A stretch of DNA of 60,007 bases from Cupriavidus sp. UYMMa02A (GTDB lineage: Bacteria > Pseudomonadota > Gammaproteobacteria > Burkholderiales > Burkholderiaceae): the NCBI GenBank assembly GCA_001725945.1, contig LRMT01000092.1:1-60007 (forward strand), written 5' to 3'. The notes below the pieces were generated by a model. That model was given only the letters and a program-made list of their open reading frames with translations. It was not told the origin of the DNA and ran no database searches. Below, piece by piece: positions 49,110 through 59,742 of this stretch (position 1 is the first letter of the stretch; each line of letters opens with the position of its first letter). Both the position numbers and the translations under genes were made by a program.

Positions 49110-51888
49110 TCAGGCGGCCCCGCCGATCAGCTTCAGGCCGGCGGGCAGCGCCTCGCCGAATACGCGTCCCTCGTCGGCCGCATCGAGTTCCACGGCCTCG
49201 CGCACCATGGCGATCCAGTTCTGCGGCGCATTGGCGGCTTCGAGCCGCCGCACGACCGCTGCCCGCACTTCATCGGGCAGGTCACGCGTGCGGTCGCCGG
49301 TCATGCGCGCAATCTGCGTCGCGGCGAACGCAGCGGGTTCGACCTTCTTCCAGTCGAGCGCAAGAATGGCGTCGACCCATTGCGTGGCGACCTCGGCGGG
49401 CACAACGCCGTGCGCGCTGCCATAGAACGGGCGGCGCGCGCCGATCCGACCCACGGCCCACCAGCTCTGGTTGTTTTCCGAGGGTTTGCGCAGCCGGGTC
49501 AGCAGCCACTCGGCGACCTCGATCTTGCGCTCGGCGGGGATATGTTCGAGCGATCCGGCCAGCCGTACCATGTCGGCGTACCCGGATCGTGTGGGGCCCG
49601 CGGATTTCTTGTAGTGAGCGCTGCCCGGCGGCTGCAGGTAGAACGCCATATCGTCCAGCAGGCGAATCTGCGCGCTTTCGTCGAGCCCGCCGGCCGCGCG
49701 GCGCCATAGCGTCCACCATTCCGACCAGTTCTGATTTTCGTTGACATACTGGATGCCCTGGTCATACAGCGACCAGAGCTGCTCCACACGCCATTCGTCC
49801 AGCGGATAGCCGAAGCCCGGACGCATGCAGTAGCCGGCCAGGTTCAGCCACAGGCGCTCATGGTCCGCCGTGCGGCGGCGGCGCCGTGCGCGCTCCCAGC
49901 ATGCGGTGAAGAGTTCACGCAGCAGCGCAATGTCCCACTGCTCGCGCGGGCCAAGCAGCTGTTCGATTTGCGCGCGCACCCGTTTGACGCCCTTGGGATC
50001 GACGTCTTGCGACTTCGCGCCGAAGGTGCGGTCAATCACCTCGACGGCTTGCGGCAGGGAGGGATGCGCCGTCGCGGCGGCAGGGGCTTGCGCTGGAGCT
50101 TCGTTGCCGCGCAACTGGAACTCGAGCCGCCAGCGCTGCGAGGCATCCGCAATCTCGCTGCAATGGACCTCGAGCGTGCCGACCTCGGTCAGCGACGTCG
50201 TGATCAGCACTGGTGTCTCGCGTGGTCCGCCGGCGCCGCGAGGCTGCACGACGGTTGCGATCGGCGGCAGCCGCACGAAATCGCCGCCCGCCAGCGTGGT
50301 CAGTTCACCGGGCTGATAGCCCGTGTCGGAAACCGAGGAGACTAGGTGGAACTGCACCGGATGGCCAAGCCGCAGGGCGAACGTACGGTCCTTCAGGGCG
50401 ATTTCGTGGCCTTCTTCCGTGCCCCGCGGCAGCAGGCAGATGCCTTGCTGTCCCGCGTCCCCGTCGTCGAGCACCAGGAAATAGCTGCGCGGCGAACCGC
50501 CACCGATACGCGGCGCCTGCCCCGAGCGGGCGCGCGCATAGGCCACCGCGCCACGGGCAACGGCAACATCGGGGTCGGCGTTGTGCAGAATGTTCAGTGG
50601 CGATCCGCGCCATGTCCCCAGCGTGTCGGCGATGCGCCCGGCCAGCGCTTCAGCCCGGAACACGCCCCCGTTGAGCAGCAGCGTGTCGGGCATCGGCAGG
50701 GCTTCGTCCTGCGTCTGCGGCACGTCCAGCGCTGAGCGCGACTGCGCGGCGTGCTGGCCCAGGAAGGCCGCGACATGCCGCGTGACGGCCGGGTCGGATG
50801 CATAGGGCAGGCCGAATTCGACAATGGCGCCGCGCGCGCGTCCCGGCCTTTCCCCCGACGATACCTTGGGAAAGAAGCCGTCGACGATCAGCTGCTCGAC
50901 CTCGTCCCGTGTCACTTCCACCGAGCGCGCGCCGCCGACAAGCCGGGAGCCCGCACCGAGCAGCGTGACCGTGACCGAGTCAGGCGCTGGGTGCTGAGCA
51001 ACTGCTCCTTGGCGGCGCGGCAGCGTGCGACGAGCTGGGACAAGCCCGATGCCGACAAGCGCGCCTGCGCGGGACCCAGCCGCGCCTCGACAACATGCGC
51101 GAGCGCAAGGTCCATGTTGTCGCCGCCGAGCATCAGGTGGTTGCCGACGCCGATTCGCGTGAGCTGCGGCTGGCCGTCCTGCATGTCCACGCGGATCAGG
51201 GTCAGGTCGGTGGTGCCGCCGCCAACATCGCAGATCAGCACCAGGCGGGTCTGGGCCAGTTCGGTATCCAGCCTCTGGCGGTGGTGGAACAGCCAATCGT
51301 AGAGCGCGGCCTGCGGTTCCTCGAGCAGGCGCAGCGCGGGCAGCCCGGCCATGCGTGCCGCTTCCAGCGTCAGCGCACGCGCGCCCTCGTCGAACGAGGC
51401 GGGTACGGTGAGCACCACGTCCTGGTCTTCAAGGCGCGCATCGGGGAACTGGTGGTTCCAAGCCGCGCTGACATAGCCAAGGTAGCTGGCGCTGGCCGCG
51501 ACCGGCGAGATCTTGCCGACCTCTTCGTCCGCGCCCCACGGCAAGATGGGCGCTGTGCGGTCCACCGACGCATGCGAGAGCCAGCTCTTGGCGCTGGCCA
51601 CGAGCCTGCCGGGCACTTGCGCGCCGAGCGTGGCCGCCAGCCGGCCGAACACGGTACGGCGCGCGGCGGCGCTTGCGGCCGACTGCCATGGCAATTGCAG
51701 GTCGTCCCCGCTGAGCTCGCCCGGCGCGCATGGTAGCGGACCGAAGGCAGCAAGGGGCGCCCGGCAACTTCGCCTAGGCCGACGAGCTGGTCGATTGCAA
51801 AGACGCGGATATCGTCCGATCCTGTCTCCGCATAGGCCACCACGGTATTGCTGGTGCCAAGGTCAATGCCGACGGTGTACCGCTTCAT
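49110..51888 (-). CDS. Hsp70-family protein with long C-terminal extension
   Basis: Reconstructed product of about 926 aa. The N-terminal actin-like ATPase is clear: VGIDLGTSNTVVAYAE, ICDVGGGTTDLTLIRVDMQD, MLGGDNMDLALAHVVEARLG, LLNGGVFRAEALAGRI. Instead of the DnaK substrate domain there is a long C-terminal part (DUF3731-type) rich in Trp (NWSEWWTLWRRAAGG, ENNQSWWAVGRIGARRPFYG). Two missing bases (near 51715 and 50995) break it. It starts 28 nt after the second Hsp70. The pairing is found in many betaproteobacteria but the function is not established. Confidence 0.87.
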
Positions 51889-51916
51889 TGCTTCTTCACT
51901 TGTCCGCGGCCCGTGT

Positions 51917-53762
51917 TCAGGCTTGGGTGCCGCCGCGCACGTCGAACTCGACCTTCCAGCGTTCGTCGCTGCCGCGCGGCACGGCTTCGAGCTCGAGCGT
52001 GCCGGCTTCGGTCACGCGCGCATGCAGCCTGACCGGTACCACCTCGCCCGGCGTGCGTCCGTCGGCGGGGAGCGTTGCCTGGATTTCCTCGAGCTCGTGC
52101 AGTTCCTCAGGGCCCCAGAAGTCGAGCAGGGTGCCGACCTGGTCCTGGCGCCGCACCGACGAGCCAAAGAAGCGGAAATGCACGGGTTCGCCCACCACCA
52201 GGCCGAATTCCTGCGGCGGCAGCTCAGCGTCGGTGCCTTCCTCCATGCCGAACGGCGCCACGCACAGGGCCTGGATCGGCGGCTCGAACCCCGGCACGGC
52301 GGGCATCGACGATTCCACGGCGATGTAGTAAGAGCGCGCAGTGCCGCCACGGATGCGCACACCCTTGCCACGTCGCACATAGCCGTAGTAAGCGGCGCCA
52401 CGGGCCACCGCCAGGTCCAGTTCCGCGCCATCTAGCAGGCGTGCCGGGGCCGCGCCCTCGGCGGCGAGCCAGCCGTTCAGCGTCTGCAGGATGCGGTCCG
52501 CCAGCAGGCCGGACTTGAACACGCCGCCATTGAACAGGACCGCGGTCGGGTGCAGAAGCGTGGCGCTTGCCGGCTGCGTGCCTTGCAGGCCTTCCAGTTC
52601 GGCCACCGCGCCGACCTGGCGGCCCAGGAAGGCGGCCAGGTGCCGCGTGATCGCCGCATCCTGTGCATAGGGCAGGCCCAGTTGCGTCAGGCCGACACGC
52701 GCCCGGCTCACCGGACGGGCCGAGGCGTCGACCTCCGGGAAGAAGCCTTCCAGGATGATCTGGGTGAGCTCCGTGCGCGTCAGATCCGTACGGATCGACC
52801 CGCCGATCAGCTTCGAGCCGCGGCTCGGCACGACCAGCGGCACGGTATCGACCGTCGGGTCGGTCAGCAGCGTTTCCTGGCCGCGCGGCAGGCATAGGTC
52901 AGCGCGCGCAGTTGCCACGGGTCGGCCTGTGTGCCTTGCGCCGCGAGCTTGCGCGCGACCACATGGGCCAGCGCCAGGTCCATATTGTCGCCGCCGAGCA
53001 GGATATGCTCGCCCACGGCGACACGGTGCAGCTCCAGGTTGCCATCGCGTTCGATCACGGCGATCAGCGACAGGTCGGTAGTGCCACCGCCGACGTCGAC
53101 GACCAGGATGATGTCGCCGATCTTCACCTGCTTGCGCCATTGGCCGCTGGTCTTCTCAATCCAGCTGTAAAGGGCGGCCTGCGGCTCCTCGAGCAGTGTC
53201 ATGCGTGCGTAGCCAGCGGCGGCTGCGGCCTCGGCCGTCAGTTCGCGTGCAGCGGGGTCGAACGAGGCGGGAATCGTCACCGTCACGTCCTGGTCGCCGA
53301 ACGGCGCCTCGGGATGAGCCTGGTCCCACGCTTCGCGCAGGTGCGTCAGATAGCGCACCGATGCCTCCAGTGGCGAGACGCGCGACACTTCAGGCGGCGC
53401 ATCGCTGGGCAGGATCGGGGACCGGCGGTCGACACCCGGATGGCAGAGCCAGCTCTTGGCGCTCGATACCAGGCGGATCGGCGTGCCGGCGCCGCGAGTG
53501 CGCGCGAGTTCGCCGATGGCGAAGTCCCGCGTGGCGTTCCATGGCAGTGCCAGGTCGCCCGGAGCGAGTTCGCTTTCGTGCGGCAGGTACAGGAAGGAGG
53601 GCAGCAGATCGCGTTCTTCCACGGCGCCGGGCGCGTGAGCTGCGTGATCGGCAGGACATGCTGGGTGGTCTTCTCGCCGTCGCTGCCGGCCAGGTCGACG
53701 TAGGACAGGGCGCTGTGCGTGGTGCCCAGGTCGATGCCGATGGAATAGCGTGCGTCGCTCAT
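51917..53762 (-). CDS. Hsp70-family protein, shorter type
   Basis: Reconstructed product of about 615 aa. ATPase motifs: IGIDLGTTHSALSYVDLAGS, VVDVGGGTTDLSLIAVIERD, LLGGDNMDLALAHVV, VLFNGGVFKSGLLADRI. The C-terminal third (VRLHARVTEAGTLELEAVPR) is beta-rich and not DnaK-like. Missing bases near 53625 and 52890 break it. Its ATG overlaps the corrected stop of the DUF2760 gene (ATGA), so the two are translationally coupled; about 40% of residues in conserved blocks agree with the longer Hsp70 by eye. Confidence 0.87.
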
Positions 53763-54335
53763 AGCTCGACCTCGGCCGGGGCGATCACGGTGGCGTCATG
53801 GCGCTCCGCAAGGCGCGGAAGCCGCACTTCCTCGGCCTTCCAGCCGCGATGGCTGAGACTGCGTGGAACGGCGCACTGCCGACCACGTTGCCGGTCAGGC
53901 GGACCGCGGTGGCGTCGAAGCCATCTGCCAGCGTCACGCGGCTGCCTTCGGCTTCATCGCGCACGGGCCGGATCGTGAAATGCTCGCGCAGTACGGCGCG
54001 GCAACCGTCGTGCACGAGACGCGCGGCGGCGCCGATCTCGGCATCGGAGAAGCCGCAATGTCTTCCTCGACGAAATCGATAAAGCGTGCGTCGCGCTGGA
54101 GTAGTCCCAGCAGTTGCAGGGCCGCCACCGGACTCGCTTCTTTCAATGCGGGCGCCGGCGCAACCGGTGCGGGAGCCGGCACGGGGGCGGCCACGGGTGC
54201 CGGCGCTGCGGCGGGGCGCTCGCCATTGCGCAGGCGCCGTACGCCCGCAGCCAGTTCGCCATCGCCCAGCACGGCAAAGAAGGTTCCTACGGCAAGCGAG
54301 ATCCTGCCGAGGAAAGAGATGTTCGAGTCGGTCAT
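53759..54335 (-). CDS. DUF2760-family protein
   Basis: Reconstructed product of about 192 aa. N-terminal hydrophobic helix (ISFLGRISLAVGTFFAVLGD), a Pro/Ala linker with repeated APAPV, then the conserved domain ALQLLGLLQRDARFIDFVEE, SDAEIGAAARLVHDGCRAVL and RLTGNVVGSAPFH, ending IAPAEVEL. DUF2760 regularly sits beside the paired Hsp70s; the role is unknown. Missing bases near 54060 and 53850 break it. AGGAG before the ATG at 54335. First gene of the operon. Confidence 0.85.
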
Positions 54336-54535
54336 GGAAAAACTCCTGTGTGCTCTGTTGAAGGAACGAGCTGTCCTCTGTTCGCGGCGGATGCCGGACG
54401 GGCCCGGCTGTTGCCAAACGGCAGGCCTGCCCCGATCCGCGTGTCGGCCACTTCGCTTGTGGCCGTTTGGATCCCCAGCCGGGATTTTGCACCAGCCGAT
54501 GTGTCAGCCAGCCGTTTCCCGCGCATCGGCCAGGC

Positions 54536-56596
54536 TCATCGCTGCACGCGGCGGCGGCCTGACATGCGAAAACCGGCAGCCCAAGGGCTGCCGGCAGTCT
54601 TTGTCACCCCGGGAGCGGCGCCGGTACGGTCATCGCGATCATGCGTCGCGAGATAGGTGATCAGCTGATCGGCCCGGCTCGGGTGGCGCAGCTTGCGCAT
54701 GGCCTTGCTTTCGATCTGGCGGATCCGCTCGCGCGTCACATCGAACTGCTTGCCGACTTCTTCCAGCGTGTAGTCGGTCGCCATATCGATGCCGAAGCGC
54801 ATGCGCAGCACCTTGGCTTCGCGTGGCGTGAGCTCGTCGAGCATTTCACGCACGACCTCGCGCAGGCTCGCCTGGAGTGCCGCGTCGGCCGGCGTCGCGG
54901 TGTCCGAGTCGGCAATCATGTCGCCGAGGCTCGTGTCGCCGTCTTCGCCAACCGGCGTTTCCATCGACACCGGCTCACGGGCGATCTTCATGATCGCGCG
55001 GATCTTCTCTTCCGGCATCTCCATGCGCTCGGCCAGCACGGCCGGGTCGGGTTCCTTGCCGGTCTGCTGCATGAGTTCGCGCGACAGCCGATTGAGCTTG
55101 TTGATCTGCTCGATCATGTGCACCGGCACGCGGATGGTGCGAGCCTGGTCGGCGATCGCGCGCGTCACGGCCTGGCGGACCCACCACGTCGCGTATGTCG
55201 AGAACTTCCAGCCGCGGCGGTATTCGAACTTGTCCACCGCCTTCATCAGGCCGATGTTGCCTTCCTGGATCAAGTCCAGGAACTGCAGGCCACGGTTCGT
55301 GTATTTCTTGGCAATCGAGATCACCAGGCGCAGGTTGGCCTGTGTCATTTCATGCTTGGCCTGCCGCATCTGGCGCTCGGCGGTCAGCATCTTGCGGTTG
55401 ACCGCCTTCAGCTCGGCCAGCGGCAGCACCGCGCGCGTCTGGATGTCGATCAGCTTCTGTTGATGAGCCTCGAGGTCGGGCAGGGCGCGCGCTACGGCAG
55501 CGCTGTACGGGCGGGATTCCGCGGCAAGGTCGCTGCCCCAGGACAGGTTGGTCTCGTTGCCGGGGAAGCGGGCGATGACGTCCTCGCGATCCATGCCGCA
55601 ACGGTCGACCAGCAGCTGCACCACCTGGCGCTCGACTACGCGCACATCGTCGACCATGCTCTGGACGTCCGCGCACAGGCGCTCGATGGTTTTCGCCGTA
55701 AAGCGGATCGTGCGCAGCTCTTCGCGCACGGCATCCCGTGCGGCGGCGAACGCCTTGGAATCAGCGCCATTCTCGGCACGTTCCTGCTGCATCCGCTCGA
55801 ATTGCTCGGCCACGCGGGCAAAACGCTTCAGGCATTCATCGCGAAGTTGGGCGAGGTCAGCCTCGGCGCTCTGCTGCGCGGTGCTTTCGTCGCTGTCGTC
55901 TTCGGCGTCGTCGTCGCTCTCATCCGTCGCATCGGCGCCGTCGTCGACGTTGTCATCGGCGGGCGCGGCCACGGCGGCTTCGGCTGTGCTTTCGTCACTG
56001 AGGCCATCAACCAGGTCGTCGATGCCCATGTCGCCGCTGGCAACGCGGCCAGACAGTTCGAGAATGGTCGCGACGGTGGACGGGCACGCCGAAATGGCGT
56101 GCACCATATTGTTCAGGCCGTCTTCGATCCGCTTGGCAAGTTCGACTTCTTCCTTGCGCGTGAGCAGCGTGGCCGAGCTCATTTCACGCATGTACATGCG
56201 AACCGGATCCGTGGTCCGGCCGAACTCGGAGTCCACGGTTGCCAGGGCGACTTCGGCCTCTTCATCGGCCTGGTCGTCCGACGCAACTACCGCGTTGTCG
56301 CTCAGCAGGAGCGTCTCGGCGTCAGGCGTCTGCTCGAAAATCTTCACGCCCATGTCGGCGAACGTGTTGACGATGCTTTCCATCGCCGCCGTATCCGTGA
56401 AGTTCTCTGGCAGGTGGTCGCTGATATCCGCGTGGGTCAGATACCCACGTTGCTTGCCCAGCTGAATCAGGGCGCGCAGCTGCTGGCTGCGCGCGCTGAC
56501 TTCGGCGGGCGAGAGTGGCTCCGCCGTGCCGCCGGTGGTTTTGACTGTACCTGCTTCGCGGCCTTTCGCAGCCGTTCGTTGTGGACCGCTCGTCAT
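54536..56596 (-). CDS. rpoD: RNA polymerase sigma-70 factor (RpoD type)
   Basis: 686 aa as read. Region 1.1 ([20 protein letters not shown]), a non-conserved acidic stretch ([15 protein letters not shown]), region 2 ([40 protein letters not shown]), region 3, and region 4.2 ([20 protein letters not shown]) are complete, so it is a housekeeping-type sigma. The last codons run through a strong terminator, so one or two missing bases near the 3' end are likely; TGA at 54639-54641 or 54604-54606 would then be the real stop. It is not next to dnaG and rpsU, the usual neighbours, so it may be a second rpoD copy. Confidence 0.93.
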   Translation of the reverse strand: MTSGPQRTAAKGREAGTVKTTGGTAEPLSPAEVSARSQQLRALIQLGKQRGYLTHADISDHLPENFTDTAAMESIVNTFADMGVKIFEQTPDAETLLLSDNAVVASDDQADEEAEVALATVDSEFGRTTDPVRMYMREMSSATLLTRKEEVELAKRIEDGLNNMVHAISACPSTVATILELSGRVASGDMGIDDLVDGLSDESTAEAAVAAPADDNVDDGADATDESDDDAEDDSDESTAQQSAEADLAQLRDECLKRFARVAEQFERMQQERAENGADSKAFAAARDAVREELRTIRFTAKTIERLCADVQSMVDDVRVVERQVVQLLVDRCGMDREDVIARFPGNETNLSWGSDLAAESRPYSAAVARALPDLEAHQQKLIDIQTRAVLPLAELKAVNRKMLTAERQMRQAKHEMTQANLRLVISIAKKYTNRGLQFLDLIQEGNIGLMKAVDKFEYRRGWKFSTYATWWVRQAVTRAIADQARTIRVPVHMIEQINKLNRLSRELMQQTGKEPDPAVLAERMEMPEEKIRAIMKIAREPVSMETPVGEDGDTSLGDMIADSDTATPADAALQASLREVVREMLDELTPREAKVLRMRFGIDMATDYTLEEVGKQFDVTRERIRQIESKAMRKLRHPSRADQLITYLATHDRDDRTGAAPGVTKTAGSPWAAGFRMSGRRRVQR
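54567..54594 (-). terminator. Rho-independent terminator of rpoD-type gene
   Basis: A perfect 10-bp stem CCGGCAGCCC/GGGCTGCCGG with a 2-nt gap at 54573-54594, followed on the minus strand by TTTT. It lies inside the last 60 nt of the apparent rpoD frame, which suggests the true stop is upstream. Confidence 0.78.
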
Positions 56597-57103
56597 CTAC
56601 TGCTGTTTCCTTCGTGAATCGCGTTTTGGTTGCAGCGCGCACTCATTGCGTGCGTTTTCTGGCCTGCTGTCAAGGTTTCAGACTGGCATTGGCGTGGCAA
56701 TGAGCCGAATTCGGGCGATGGGCCCATTGAGCAGGGGGCGCATATTGTACAGTATTTGTTGCGTCGCAGCATGTCGGGGCGCGGGGGCGCCAGCTTATGG
56801 TCACTGAGGCTGGGCTTGCGCCTGATCCTCCGAGGCCTTGGTGCGCTCCCAACCGCCGGGCGCAACGATTGCAAGGGCTCAAGCCTGCAATCACTGCGGC
56901 GCCAATCAGGTCCCGAAGCGCGGACGGCCCCCGAATACAGCCTCGCCTGATACTTATGGCGGCGCTGCGGCAACCTAACAGTATACCTCCGCTAGCGATT
57001 CTGGGTAAGCATCTATTGAATCGCTGCGTGACGCAAGGCCGACGTGCAACTTCGGGAGTCGCGCGAGTATACTCGGCGCTCAGATTCCATTCCCGACGCC
57101 CGT
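56597..57103. promoter_or_regulatory. Divergent promoter region of rpoD and diguanylate cyclase
   Basis: About 500 bp with no recognised gene. On the minus strand TACAAT within ATACTGTACAATATGCG (about 56740-56757) is a candidate -10 for rpoD; no good -35 is seen. On the plus strand TATACT at 57068-57073 is a candidate -10 for the cyclase gene. Confidence 0.4.
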
Positions 57104-58516
57104 ATGCTTGCAGCCCAGACATCAGCAGACGTACCGGCCGCATCGCGGCCAATGGCGCAGACAGCGGCGGAAGGCCGCGCTGGTAATGAAGTGCTGGAGC
57201 GGCGCGACGCGGACGGCCGCGACGAGATCGAATCCCTGCGGAAGCGCGAGCGCCTGCTGGCGCTGGCTATCGCCGGCAGCGGCACGGGAATCTGGGATCG
57301 CAATGTCGCGACGGGTGAGATCCGCTACTCAAGCGGCTGGAAGGCCATGCTCGGCTACGCCGACTCGGAGGTTTCGAACCGGATCGAGGACAGCTACGTG
57401 CGTCTTCATCCGGATGACCTCGACTACGTGAAAGCCACGATGCAGGCGCATTTCGAAGGCAGGAGCGACAGCTACGAAGTCGAGCACCGCATCCGTTGCC
57501 GCGACGGCAGCTACAAGTGGATCTGCAGCCGGGGCAAGGTCGTGGAGCGGGACAGCGCGGGGCGCGCGTTGCGCATGGTGGGCACGAGCACGGATATCAC
57601 GTCCCTGCGTACCATGTCGGAAACCCTGCGCGAGGCGGTCAACCTGATTACCAACCTGACCAACGAAGTGCCGGGACTGGTGTTTCAGTACCGCTTGCTG
57701 CCTGGCGGCCGGGGGTTCTTCTCGTATGCGACGCCGGCATCAAGGAAATCTATGAGGTGACGCCGGGACAGGTGGCTGCCGATGCGTCGTGCATCGACGC
57801 CCTGATCCATCCTGCCGATGTTGCTGCCTACCGGGCCTCGTTTGAAGCTTCGGCCGCGCAACTCGCGCCGTGGCATCTCGAGTATCGCGTGCAATTGCCG
57901 ATGCAGGGGCTGCGCTGGCGGCAGGGCGATGCCAGGCCGCAGCGCCTGCCCGATGGCAGCATCGTGTGGCATGGCTTCATTACGGATGTGACCGAGCGCA
58001 AGCGTATCGAAGCCGAACTGCAGGAACTGGCGACCATCGACAGCCTGACGGGCCTGCCGAACCGGCGGCATTTCCTGGCGCAGATCGACACACGGCTCGC
58101 CAGCCTGCAGGGCGGGCGCGGATCGGGGCACGCGTTGCTGATGTGCGACCTCGACCATTTCAAGTCGATCAACGATCGTTGGGGGCATGGCGTTGGCGAC
58201 CGGGCACTGCGCCATTTCGGGAGCATCCTGCGTGCCAGCTGCGGCCCGGGGATATGCCGGGCGCCTTGGCGGCGAGGAGTTCGGGATCCTCGTCGATGCC
58301 GTGGATATACGTGGCGCAACCGGCGTCGCGCGGCGTATCCAGGCATGTATTGCCGAATTCCCGCTGATCGAGCACGAGCAGCGCATCGAACTGACCGTCA
58401 GCATCGGCATCACGCTCGTGACGGCGGCGGATGCAAGCGCGGAAGCCCCTTTGTCGCGCAGTGATCTCGCGCTGTACCGCGCGAAGAAGGGTGGTCGGAA
58501 CCGGATCGAGTCCTAG
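57104..58516 (+). CDS. PAS-PAS diguanylate cyclase
   Basis: Reconstructed product of about 471 aa. First PAS domain ALAIAGSGTGIWDRNVATGE to VEHRIRCRDGSYKWICSRGK with its PAC end (MVGTSTDI), a second PAS (LVFQYRLL to SIVWHGFITDVTERKRIEA), then GGDEF: TIDSLTGLPNRRHFLAQIDT, CDLDHFKSINDRWGHGVGD and GRLGGEEFGIL, with the active-site form GGEEF. It makes c-di-GMP. No membrane helix, so it senses a cytoplasmic cue. Missing bases near 57736 and two near 58250 break it. ATG 57104 chosen; a GTG at 57044 is possible. No strong ribosome binding site. Confidence 0.88.
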
Positions 58517-58533
58517 GCTTGGTAAACCTTGCC

Positions 58534-59447
58534 ATGTCGAACATGCCGAACATGCGAAGCGCGCACACCACCTTGCAGGTCCGCCGTACAAGGGACATCG
58601 CGGTGTCTTGTCGGCCCAGCCAGGCAAGTCTGTTTGTTTTCCTTCTTGTGTTCGGAGGCCCATCGGCCCTGGCCGGGGAGCCCGCTACGGGCGAGGGTGC
58701 CAATGTCTGCCGTACGGTCTGGTTCCTGCACGGCGCGCGGGTGCAGATGGAAGCCGACGGCACGATGCCGCTGTCGCGCCGGACCTTATTGAAGCCGCCG
58801 ACGCGACCGACGCGGGGTGTCAGGCCGACATCGAGATCCACTCCAAGACGGCGCTGGCGGCATTGATGGGCCCGCCTGTCGTCACGGAACAGCAGCAGCG
58901 CGTGTTGTTGCGCCCGGCGGCCAACGGGTCGCCAGCCACGATCACGGGGCATGCAACCGTCAATGCGTGGGGGCGCTATGCGCGCCTGTATGGTACGACC
59001 ACGATTGATGGCCTCGGACTGCTCGATTACCAGTACCGGGGGCTGGCATTGCGCGAAGGCGATGTGCTCGCCGGCGAGACTGTGGACGCCAGCGCATCTT
59101 TCACCATCTACGGGCGCGATTCCGGCGATGAAGTGGGCAAGCTCGTTGCTCCACATGCGACTGTCTCCGTGGCATCGCGGCGCGTCGGCAAACGCCAGTT
59201 CATCCGGACCGCGCTGGGACGTTCGGAATGCGTGCCGATCGAGTATGTGCGCACGACATCGCTGGGCCCCATGGTCGTTGCTGGCGAGCAGATCTTGACC
59301 AAGCCTACGCAGATGCGCATCACCGACTGGTACTGCCCGGCCCAGGCGATCGTGATGCGCCAGGATGTGGGTGAAGACGGCAAGATTCAGCATATTGAGA
59401 CCACCGTCGTCGAAGCACTCCCGGAAGCCGCGCCGCCGGCACCCTAG
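58534..59447 (+). CDS. Secreted or periplasmic protein, unknown function
   Basis: Reconstructed product of about 304 aa, starting MSNMPNMRSAHTTLQVRRTR. A signal peptide is probable (SQASLFVFLLVFGGPSALAG). After restoring one base near 58775 the mature part reads NVCRTVWFLHGARVQMEADG, then TALAALMGPPVVTEQQQRVL and repeated beta-rich segments (ITGHATVNAWGRYARLYGTT, DYQYRGLALREGDVLAGETV), ending in a Pro/Ala tail. Three or more Cys could form disulfides. Family not recognised. It follows the cyclase stop by 17 nt, so the two may be co-transcribed. Confidence 0.65.
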
Positions 59448-59568
59448 GGAATCTGAGCAGGCCGAACCGTTGCCGGAACCCATTTCAGGTCAGGTGATGC
59501 AATATCCGCCGGAGCGGTGAGGGGAGATGTGTCTCGAGCGCCGCTTATTGAGTTTCTCAGAAAAAGAC

Positions 59569-59597
59569 TTGCCAGTGATAGTGCGAAGCACTATTAT
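59569..59597 (+). promoter_or_regulatory. rRNA operon promoter P1
   Basis: -35 TTGCCA (59569-59574), 17-nt spacer, -10 TATTAT (59592-59597). AAAAAGAC just upstream may serve as an UP element. It lies about 400 bp before the 16S gene, in line with the first of tandem rrn promoters. Confidence 0.65.
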
Positions 59598-59713
59598 TCG
59601 CTCCCTTCTGCCGGCCCCCTCGCTGCAAAGCGTGGGTGCGGGCAAAGACGTAAGAAATCGCAGGCATTACCCAGTGGCAGTGCCTGCAGCAAGAAAGAGA
59701 GTTCGCGGAACGC

Positions 59714-59742
59714 TTGATTAATCGCTGAAATTTCTTTATAGT
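59714..59742 (+). promoter_or_regulatory. rRNA operon promoter P2
   Basis: -35 TTGATT (59714-59719), 17-nt spacer, -10 TATAGT (59737-59742), 145 bp after P1. Followed by the transcribed leader. Confidence 0.68.

Noticed and set aside
54641..56617. 658-codon plus-strand frame opposite rpoD
   Set aside because: Exact antisense of a conserved sigma factor; no own motif or ribosome binding site.
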